Source: Hofstenia miamia
Lineage: Eukaryota > Xenacoelomorpha > Acoela > Hofsteniidae
Assembly: GCA_900660155.1 (NCBI GenBank)
Contig: CABFPE010000241.1
Span: forward strand, 144,962 to 208,961
Length of the DNA stretch: 64,000 nt
Reading direction: 5' to 3'
Below are positions 1 through 8,439 of this stretch, in pieces. The position numbers were made by a program, and so were the translations under genes. Positions within the stretch are counted from its first letter, which is position 1. The number at the start of each line of letters is the position of its first letter. Below the pieces are notes generated by a model, which was not told the DNA's origin, did not search any database, and worked only from the letters and a program-made list of their open reading frames with translations.

Positions 1-315
1 GAACTTTAGTTATTTTTGTAAAATGCAACTAAGATTCAATATTGTTCAAAATAAGAAAACTTGTTAGCTGATCAAGAAACAATTGACAAATTAAATTTAG
101 CGAACTAACGCTTATGTATGAACAGCCATATTGGCAGACGAATCATTTGAAATTTAAAATCAGCAGGTACTTTTGTAGAAATTTTATAAATAGCTTTGAT
201 TCAACCATAATTTTGATGAACAATAAATTCTTCGGAGTTTATTTAATTTTCATTTCTACTTTATCTGGTTTGATTATTTAGTAAAATGTACAGCTAGGCG
301 AGTTGTGTCTAGTAG
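1..315. other. Flanking non-coding DNA left of element A
   Basis: AT-rich sequence with no usable reading frame and no recognised motif. It ends at an N run, so the target site and the first bases of element A's 5' LTR are not visible. Confidence 0.5.
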
Positions 316-1315
316 NNNNNNNNNNNNNNNNNNNNNNNNNNNNNNNNNNNNNNNNNNNNNNNNNNNNNNNNNNNNNNNNNNNNNNNNNNNNNNNNNNNNN
401 NNNNNNNNNNNNNNNNNNNNNNNNNNNNNNNNNNNNNNNNNNNNNNNNNNNNNNNNNNNNNNNNNNNNNNNNNNNNNNNNNNNNNNNNNNNNNNNNNNNN
501 NNNNNNNNNNNNNNNNNNNNNNNNNNNNNNNNNNNNNNNNNNNNNNNNNNNNNNNNNNNNNNNNNNNNNNNNNNNNNNNNNNNNNNNNNNNNNNNNNNNN
601 NNNNNNNNNNNNNNNNNNNNNNNNNNNNNNNNNNNNNNNNNNNNNNNNNNNNNNNNNNNNNNNNNNNNNNNNNNNNNNNNNNNNNNNNNNNNNNNNNNNN
701 NNNNNNNNNNNNNNNNNNNNNNNNNNNNNNNNNNNNNNNNNNNNNNNNNNNNNNNNNNNNNNNNNNNNNNNNNNNNNNNNNNNNNNNNNNNNNNNNNNNN
801 NNNNNNNNNNNNNNNNNNNNNNNNNNNNNNNNNNNNNNNNNNNNNNNNNNNNNNNNNNNNNNNNNNNNNNNNNNNNNNNNNNNNNNNNNNNNNNNNNNNN
901 NNNNNNNNNNNNNNNNNNNNNNNNNNNNNNNNNNNNNNNNNNNNNNNNNNNNNNNNNNNNNNNNNNNNNNNNNNNNNNNNNNNNNNNNNNNNNNNNNNNN
1001 NNNNNNNNNNNNNNNNNNNNNNNNNNNNNNNNNNNNNNNNNNNNNNNNNNNNNNNNNNNNNNNNNNNNNNNNNNNNNNNNNNNNNNNNNNNNNNNNNNNN
1101 NNNNNNNNNNNNNNNNNNNNNNNNNNNNNNNNNNNNNNNNNNNNNNNNNNNNNNNNNNNNNNNNNNNNNNNNNNNNNNNNNNNNNNNNNNNNNNNNNNNN
1201 NNNNNNNNNNNNNNNNNNNNNNNNNNNNNNNNNNNNNNNNNNNNNNNNNNNNNNNNNNNNNNNNNNNNNNNNNNNNNNNNNNNNNNNNNNNNNNNNNNNN
1301 NNNNNNNNNNNNNNN
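316..1315. other. Assembly gap, 1000 N
   Basis: Exactly 1000 N, the usual placeholder for a gap of unknown size. The sequence resumes inside the 5' LTR of element A, about 30 bp into the LTR judged from the 3' copy. Confidence 0.98.
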
Positions 1316-2651
1316 ATCAAGATGAGAGAAAAAGATGAAGGAAACAAAGACTAAAATTATTATTGATTATAATGATTAAAATGTAAATCATGATAGGATT
1401 GATTATTTTCACTTTGTAAATGTTTTGTGCAATTATATCTGAAATTATAGTCGACAGTATTTGACAAAACAAAAGATGGTCAAACAGGGTAGTCGAATTA
1501 AAGCTGACGTTGCGTAAAATTAGCAGAAATATTAAAGCGAGGGAAAAACTGTCAACAAGAAAGATTAACAGGTACTTGTCGAGTATTTAGTTGTTTATCA
1601 CCAAGTGCTATAAATATAATGAATCGGATGTAATTATTGATGAGCAAATCTACTTTGGATTCATTTTCTTTTGTCAGGTTATTTTATATTCTGATGGAAA
1701 GCTAAACATCTACGAGCTAGGGTAATTGTATGGTGGTTCCCACATCCGGTTAAAGGTATGCTGGAGCAGCCTCCTAATAGCTATTCCACAGCAGGGAGGG
1801 TGACAGCTGTAGTTAACTGGTGTGCTCTTAGGTTACGTATAGGTATAGGAGTTTTTTACCGTTATAGCTTTCCTAATTGTCATTGCTTGTCCAATAGTGT
1901 TATTGCAGCCTGTAGGTTTTACATGTTAATTATTTTACCGATGAACTCAAGTTATTTATTACATTCATTATATTACATGCTGATTGCTGGCTTAATAGTA
2001 TTTACATTCAAATGGTTATTACAATGGTCTTTTGATATTCTATTACTAAGAGTTTATTTGATCGTTATTACATGTTGCTCAATGTTTCACACAGTAGACT
2101 ATAGACCGACTTCTAGTTATTGTTTTCTGCCGACTGCGTTGATTGTTTACATGTATCAAGGGTTATTAGATATTTATTTATATGTAAGGTTATTACATGT
2201 AGGGCCTCATAATAAGCTAGTTCAGCGGCAAGGTTGCACAACTTCGTTTATTGCACTAGTTCGTAATAACAAAAACAATCAATGCACTAAATTATTAAGT
2301 AGTTGCCAATCCCATTACACTGAGTTTGCTATTCACATCGCCATTCCATTATTGTTCTCTATCTCACATCAACAGTTCCATTGGTAAGATGCGGCTGGCT
2401 GGTGCATTCCTGGAATTGCACGTCTACTCTTGAGTGTCGATCCTGTCTTCCAAGCTCTCTGCCTTACCTAAATAAGTTGAGTTAATTAAGTAGCTACAAG
2501 GGCTCTTGCATATTAAATTAGTTTAATAAACCGCACACTTATTACAAAGGAGAGAAAACGGAAAAGTGTCAACTCAGATTCGTGGTTAATCTAAGAAAAG
2601 TAATAGCTTTCTCTAAATAACACCCTCATGTTGAGTTGGCATGATTCTACA
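1316..2651 (+). repeat. 5' LTR of element A (left end in gap)
   Basis: Direct repeat of 10759-12131. It is nearly identical at both flanks, but the centre (about 1940-2240) differs heavily from the 3' copy. It ends TTCTACA at 2651, immediately before the primer-binding site. About 30 bp at its start are missing in the N run. The central part is rich in degenerate copies of a GTTATTACATG-like motif. Confidence 0.93.
1758..2387 (+). other. Open reading frame inside 5' LTR
   Basis: A 209-codon frame starting at ATG, with a counterpart of 210 codons in the 3' LTR. The first ~65 and last ~50 residues match almost completely, while residues ~68-125 differ strongly. The predicted product is hydrophobic and rich in L, Y, I and C. 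I recognise no domain. It may be chance in an AT-rich repeat, but the frame is kept in both LTRs despite many central differences. I would not call it a gene without expression or selection data. Confidence 0.25.
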
Positions 2652-2667
2652 TGGCGACCGTGACAGG
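2652..2667 (+). promoter_or_regulatory. Primer-binding site, tRNA-Arg(UCG)
   Basis: TGGCGACCGTGACAGG starts on the first base after the LTR. It is complementary to the 3' end (with CCA) of animal tRNA-Arg(UCG) as I know it. The same site with one change is found next to the LTR of element C. Confidence 0.88.
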
Positions 2668-2901
2668 CGCTCAAAGAGCGTGCACCAAGGAGAGAAAACA
2701 GATGGCGTAATAGTTAACGAAAGTGTATGGAGACTTACGAACAAGAATTATACTACGAACTTACGAGCGGGTTAAGATAGTTGTTTCTTCTCGCTCAAAA
2801 TGAAGAAGTAAACAAGCAAGAAGACGATTAGAAGAAAAGAACCAGGAGTACAAATACTGGTGAGGGATCCCAATATACAATTGCCTTTAGTAATTATTAA
2901 A
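2668..2901 (+). other. 5' leader of element A
   Basis: Untranslated leader between the primer site and gag. It repeats a short purine-rich string (GGAGAGAAAAC at 2689) that also occurs near the end of the LTR (2549). It probably holds the packaging region, though no defined signal can be read. Confidence 0.5.
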
Positions 2902-4515
2902 ATGGTAAATTCAAGGAAAAAGCAAAGAACTAAAGCTAAAACTCAAAGGACACCCCAAAACCAAACAACCCCAGCAGTTGTTAACACATCCCCCGAAAGT
3001 CAAAATTCCCCAACAGAGATGGTATTGCAAGAAGATGAAGGTGCAGCAATGTCGATAACCGAACTAAGGAAAATAATACAGGATAATAATAACGAACGGC
3101 ATGAGCTAATGTTACAAATAGAGAATTTAACTCAAAGGATGTTCGAAATAGAATTAGCGAATGCTGATAAAGACAAACGTATCGAAGAAATCACGCAGGA
3201 CACTAGCTCTAGATTAACAGAGCAGAGGAATGTCTTCCAGAAACAAATCGAGAAATTAATAGAAGCAAACAAGGAAATAAAAACAGAGAGTGAAAATCTA
3301 AAGCAGATGATCACTCAAATGCATGAAGAGAACGTGAATCTGAGAGAAGACAATATTCTGAAGCAACTGCAAATAGACGAGTTAAAAGACAAAATTCGAT
3401 TGACAACTTTAACAAGTGACGAAGCAGAAAAAGAAAAAGGAAATAGTGTCAAAGTGATTAAAAACATAGTAGCACAAGAACCAGTAAAATTAAGCGAAAG
3501 CGTACCTGGAGAAGAAACACAGTCCGAAATATATAAAAACTGTCAAACAGAGGACGAATTTGTTGAAAAATTGGTCGTTAATATAATGAAACAAGTAAAA
3601 GAGAAATGTAAAACCACAACGGATACAAAGCTGATATATGAAGAAACGATATTATCGGAAGAGGAAGATAGTGAAACACTGGCATGCAAAGCAATACTTC
3701 CGAAATTTATGGGGAGAGTCGATAGCTATTCGCCCACTTTTAAAGAGTGGATCCAGATGTTTGAGATGAGCATGAAGGAGAGGAAAGTTATACAAAAACA
3801 GGTGGCGGCGCGGTTTCCTCTATATCTAGGAGGTGCAGCTTACCAGCATTACCTAGTGTTGGATTTAGAGACTAAATCAGACTATAAGAAATTAATTGGA
3901 GAGTACCAACGATATTATGACGATGAAAGCTTTAAAAGCCAGTATCGGATGTTGTTAAATAGCTTAAAGATGAACAAACGAGAGGATTTACGAAATTACA
4001 TGTCACAGGTAGAGAGGTTATTGAAACTTAGCTCAAGAGAGAGCACGTATTCTAAATACGATTTATTTTCTCATATATGTAAAGGATTACCAGAACTGAT
4101 CCGGCAACAATTTGAAATTAAGTGTGATGCAGATGACCCCTTGGAGAGAATGATAAGGAAAGGTCTGGGAATACAAGTTATGATGGAAAACAATGCTCGA
4201 ATTAATGAGAAATCATCAACAATGAAAGTGATACCAACAATAGGTAGTGGTACAAACAAAACTAAAAAGGACGATGATGGAAAACTAAAGGAGGAAATTA
4301 TCAAAATAAAATTGAAAGATGGTACGGTAAAACGTATAAACAGAAAAGACTTGAAATGCCAAACATGCGGGAAAAAAGGACATACAAAGAAATTTTGTAA
4401 ATGGCAGATTAATTTCATAGAAGAGGAGGAAGCTTACTTTGATGAGGAAGACTTATTGGAGGATGAAGATGAGTTGGAACAAGAAGAAGAAGTAAAAGAC
4501 GATACTTTAAATTAG
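2902..4515 (+). CDS. gag: Gag polyprotein of element A
   Basis: Structural protein that forms the particle around the retrotransposon RNA in the cytoplasm. The first in-frame ATG is 2902; the frame is open further upstream but without ATG. About 537 residues: a basic N-terminus, a long charged coiled-coil stretch (roughly residues 50-180, heptad-like K/E/L pattern), a capsid-like region with the conserved segment LPKFMGRVDSYSPTFKEW, then one CCHC zinc knuckle (CQTCGKKGHTKKFC, C-x2-C-x4-H-x4-C) and an acidic tail. Gags of B and C share the capsid segment and knuckle. The frame is intact, unlike pol. It ends TAG directly after a TTTAAAT slippery heptamer, and the pol frame starts at -1. Certain as gag; capsid boundaries are inferred. 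Confidence 0.93.
   Translation: MVNSRKKQRTKAKTQRTPQNQTTPAVVNTSPESQNSPTEMVLQEDEGAAMSITELRKIIQDNNNERHELMLQIENLTQRMFEIELANADKDKRIEEITQDTSSRLTEQRNVFQKQIEKLIEANKEIKTESENLKQMITQMHEENVNLREDNILKQLQIDELKDKIRLTTLTSDEAEKEKGNSVKVIKNIVAQEPVKLSESVPGEETQSEIYKNCQTEDEFVEKLVVNIMKQVKEKCKTTTDTKLIYEETILSEEEDSETLACKAILPKFMGRVDSYSPTFKEWIQMFEMSMKERKVIQKQVAARFPLYLGGAAYQHYLVLDLETKSDYKKLIGEYQRYYDDESFKSQYRMLLNSLKMNKREDLRNYMSQVERLLKLSSRESTYSKYDLFSHICKGLPELIRQQFEIKCDADDPLERMIRKGLGIQVMMENNARINEKSSTMKVIPTIGSGTNKTKKDDDGKLKEEIIKIKLKDGTVKRINRKDLKCQTCGKKGHTKKFCKWQINFIEEEEAYFDEEDLLEDEDELEQEEEVKDDTLN
4506..4512 (+). promoter_or_regulatory. -1 ribosomal frameshift site TTTAAAT
   Basis: TTTAAAT fits the X-XXY-YYZ rule in the gag frame (T TTA AAT) and is followed at once by the gag TAG stop. 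Slipping back one base enters the protease frame, which is open from 4473 onward. A GC-rich stretch (GGAGCGCCGCCTCC, 4518-4531) follows about 5 nt later. The same heptamer, stop position and GC-rich stretch recur in element C. Confidence 0.85.
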
Positions 4516-5498
4516 AGGGAGCGCCGCCTCCAGTAAAACGTGCACCCGTGTTGATTGTAACGGACCTGATTAAGACTAACACAATCACGGTTGTAATAAA
4601 TGGAGTGATGGTTAAAGCAACTATAGATACGGGAGCGGTAATATCCATTATCACCGATGAATGTGCGGCAAAGATAGGAATTGATAATAAGAAGTTGGAA
4701 AAAGAAAATAGCAGATTACTCAATGCTTCAGGAGATTACATTGATACAAAAGGAAAAATATTGGGAGTACTGATGAGAATCGCTAACACCACGTTTTCGC
4801 AAACATTTACAGTAATAGATACCGAAAAAAATGCGCTTCCCTACGAAGTAATATTAGGAAATGATTTTTTGACGGATAACAAATGTATCATTGACTACAC
4901 AAATAGAACTATATCCGTCCAAGAGGAAACATTAACAACTTACGGAGAAGAGCAAGACACAGAAACTATAGAATTTCGGTTAACAGAAAACGAAAAAATT
5001 CTACCTAACAACTGGAAGATGTGCCAAATAGAAACGGAAAATGAGGTAACGTCTGAAGTTATGATTTATGATCAAAGAGGCATAAATACGAAAAAGATTT
5101 CCATACCATCAAGTTTGTGTGTGGTAAAAAATGGCAGAGGAGTGATACCAATGTTAAACGCAACTAATCATACAGTCAATATAAAAAAGGATACGTTGAA
5201 GTTAAAAGGGAAAAAAGTTAGAACCGAGAAGAAAATGGTGGAAAAGGTGATAAATTTGATTCAAGAAGAAAACAACGAGTACCAAATACCAGAAATAAGC
5301 GAAGAGGAGTATTGGCACCTAAGCATGGAAGAGAGAAAACAACTGATAACAATACTTAAAAGACATGGAAAAATTTTTAATTATGGAGAAATAAGTGTGG
5401 GGAAAGTGGTTGGAGAAACGCACAAAATCATAACCACATTGGAAGAGCCAATACGATTGCCATGCAGGAGAGTTCCTGAACAATTAAAAGAACATTAA
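4513..5498 (+). pseudogene. pol: Pol of element A, protease and linker to RT
   Basis: First part of pol in the -1 frame relative to gag; it has no ATG start of its own and would be made as a Gag-Pol fusion. The retropepsin active site DTGA is seen in TIDTGAVISIITDE, followed by the flap and YEVILGNDFLTDN, typical of Ty3/gypsy proteases that cleave Gag-Pol in the particle. A linker of ~150 residues and the start of RT (RLPCRRVPEQLKE) follow. The frame ends at a TAA (5496-5498) inside a segment that continues in relatives B and C. The next part of pol is in the same frame, so this is a simple nonsense change, not a real end. Confidence 0.9.
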
Positions 5499-6662
5499 AA
5501 TACTATATTAAATGAACTTATTGATAATAAGATAATTAGGCCAAGTGAAAGCCCTTATGCTGCGCCTACGGTGTTCGTAAAACAAGGCGAGAAATACAGA
5601 CTTTGCATAGACTTCCGGAAACTTAACGACATAACGAAAAAGGACGCATATCCACTTCCGAGGATAGAAGACATTATATATGAAGCCAGTAAAAACAAAT
5701 ACTACACATGCATAGATCTTTGCAAAGCGTACTGGCAAGTGCCAATGGAACCTTCAGATATAGAAAAGACGGCATTTATAACACCGTATGGACTATTCGA
5801 ATGGATGTACATGGCCTTCGGATTATGTAATGCACCAGCTACATTCCAGAGATATGTGACGAAAGTCTTAAAACAGAACAACAGACAAGTCGAAAAAGGG
5901 ATAAGTGCGTACATAGACGACATACTCATAGCAAGCGAAACAATTGAAGAACATTTTGAAAAACTGGATAGAACGCTAAACATCCTGTATAAAGCAGGGT
6001 TACGGGTAAATGGAAAGAAGTGTGAAATTTTAAAGGAACAAGTCGTATTTTTGGGGAGGCAGATCCGGAAAGGAGAAATTCGGATGAAGAACAACGCCAG
6101 AGACATGATTCAGAATATTAACAGCCCGAAAACGAAAAAGGATCTACAGAGAATTATGGGGTTTATTAACTACTACGGTTCTTTTATATCGAATGTAGCA
6201 CACAAAACCGGAAAAATGACAGAACTGTTAAAGAAGAACAAAGTCTTCGAATGGACGTGGAGAGAACAGGAACAGTTGGATAATATAAAGAATGAGTTAA
6301 GCCAAATGCCTTCATTAAATACGCCGGACTATGATAAAGAGTTTATTCTCGATTGCGATGCAAGTAATGTTGCCATAGGGGCGTGCTTGGGCCAAATCAA
6401 AGACGGCAAGGAAGTGCCGATACAGTTCTTCAGTAGAAAGTTAAAACAAAGTGAAGAAAATTATGGATCAATGAAACTGGAAATGTTAGCATTGGTCGAA
6501 AGTATAAAGAAATTTCGGTACTTTTTAATAGGACAAACATTTAAAGTGAGAACTGATAACAGTGGGCTGGCGTGGCTTAAAAAGTTTTCAGGCGATAAGT
6601 CGTCAATTGTATCGCGATGGATCGAATATTTAAATGAATTTAAATTTAACATAGAACATTGA
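5499..6662 (+). pseudogene. pol: Pol of element A, reverse transcriptase and RNase H
   Basis: Copies element RNA into DNA and removes the RNA strand. The fingers/palm motifs are clear: KYRLCIDFRKLN, YWQVPM, LCNAPATFQRYV, and the catalytic YIDDIL with both aspartates present. The thumb region and RNase H follow, with DCDASNVAIGACLG, FFSRKL, KLEMLALVESIKKFR, and RTDNSGLAWLKKF. The frame ends at TGA 6660-6662 within a conserved RNase H segment where the related element B has arginine, and the same frame continues beyond it. The catalytic residues are intact, so only the stops and the later frameshift disable this copy. Confidence 0.92.
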
Positions 6663-8439
6663 AAAGGAACGTTACATAAGAACGCAGACTTCTGGATGGC
6701 GCTACCCAAATATCAAAGAGATATGGAAAAGGTGGACAGTGAAAAGAAAAAGTTTCAGTTCATGTCACATAATGAATACGTCGAACTACCCGAAATCAAT
6801 ACGGATAAGAAAGGGAATGCGATAATGCCAATAACAATTAAGGAAGAGATATCCGAAAAAGATATAATCGAAAAACAAAAAAGTGATCTGATACTTAAAG
6901 ATATAAGAGACAAAATGAACAATGATGACTGGCCACTGGGAAGAGAAGCTAAAAGTTATTTTCAACGATATAAGTGGAAACTAAATAAAAATGGACTGTT
7001 GTATATAGAAGGAAAGACGCTAAGAATAGTGATCCCTGAATATTACAAAAGGGAATTAGTTTGGAAGATACACGAAAATGGACATTTGGGTATAATACAA
7101 ATGGAGAACACCTTTAACGCTCGATTTATAACTACAAGCATTCGAAGGACAGTGGAAGATGTTATTAACAAATGCAATACATGTCTCATAAATAACAAGA
7201 GTCACTTCCCGGTACAAATTGCACCGCTTGAGAAAATCATGGCAACAGCACCTAATGAAATTGTTCATGTCGACTTGGAAAAATTGTCTCAAGATGATGA
7301 AGGTTATCAGTATATATTAGTGTTAGTGGATAATTTTACAAAATATGCTCGAATGATACTGCTAGATTCAACAACCGCAAAAGTAGTAGCGGACAAAATT
7401 ATAAAAGAGTGGATTTTAAAATTTGGACCAATGCAAACAATAATATCCGATAGGGGCGTTCAATTCAAAAGTAAATTATTTGAAGAAATGACTAAACTAA
7501 TGGAGTTACTAACAGAAAAGACAACCGCATATCATCCACAGGCCCACTGGAGCGGTGGAAAGATTAAACAGAACAATGATAAAATTAATAAGAGTGTTAA
7601 CGTCGAGAATTGGAGGAAGAGATTGGAGAGAAGTATTAGAAATAGTTGAATATTTCTATAATACATCTGTACATACCACAACGGGAATAACCCCATATAA
7701 AGCAATGTATGGAAGAGAGGCGGCAACGCCGGTGTCAATGCAATATCATGCATACTCCGAGAAACCGGATCACGACTACATAAGAAGATTGAAAGACCAG
7801 ATAACAGGAATCCACGAAGCTATGTGCCATAATATAAAGAAGTCAGCAATAAGGCAAGAGAGAAATTTCAATAAAAAGATATATGGCGAACCACACAGGG
7901 TAGGGGATAAAGTTTACGCATACACTCTAATGAGAACACAAGACGTGAACCAAGTAAGGAAACTTAAAACACAGTGGTCAGGGCCATTCACGGTAATACA
8001 AACACTACCCAATAATAATTATAAATTGAATGACGGACGAGTATTACATTTTCAAAATTTAAAAAGGGCAACAGTAAACATAGAGCAAGTAACCCTTGAT
8101 AAAACCGCAGAGTTTAAAATTGTACAGGTTGATGATGGTACATATGCTGAAATGGACGATCTAGATAGTGTTCATGAAGAGGAATTTCAAGATGAATATA
8201 GACCCGAGAAAGATGAACCTGAAGTTGAAAGAAGGATAATGCCCCAGGGGGCAGCTAAAAACAAATTAAAATATGACCCAGAAATATGGGATATTAATTT
8301 AGTAACTGAATTTAGGAAAAATGAAACGAACGGAACGATCACCACTGAAATCGAGGAGAGTAAGAAGGAGAAGGACCCCGCAGACCGATCGTCAAATAAA
8401 GGGCGTGAGGACAGAGGGAACATCGACAAGCTCCACTAA
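6663..8439 (+). pseudogene. pol: Pol of element A, integrase
   Basis: Inserts the DNA copy into the host genome. It carries an HHCC zinc-binding domain (H-x3-H in KIHENGHLG, C-x2-C in NKCNTC), then the catalytic core: D in HVDLEK and D in SDRGVQF, with the glutamate expected just after YHPQA. At about 7543-7545 one extra base shifts the frame, exactly by the catalytic glutamate. The remainder (GREAATPVSMQ, the GDKVYAYT segment, and the tail ending at 8439) reads in the next frame. The last ~40 codons overlap ORF3. No chromodomain is visible in the tail. Confidence 0.9.

Noticed and set aside
274-1354. Long reading frames spanning the first N run
   Set aside because: They consist almost wholly of unknown bases; no coding evidence.
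4473-4512. GTG at 4548 as the pol start
   Set aside because: Eukaryotic elements rarely start at GTG; the frame is open upstream to 4473 and the slippery site explains expression.
6660-6662. In-frame TGA codons as recoding or an altered genetic code
   Set aside because: The same genes also contain TAA/TAG stops and frameshifts, and several TGA sites match CGA decay; simple degeneration explains them.
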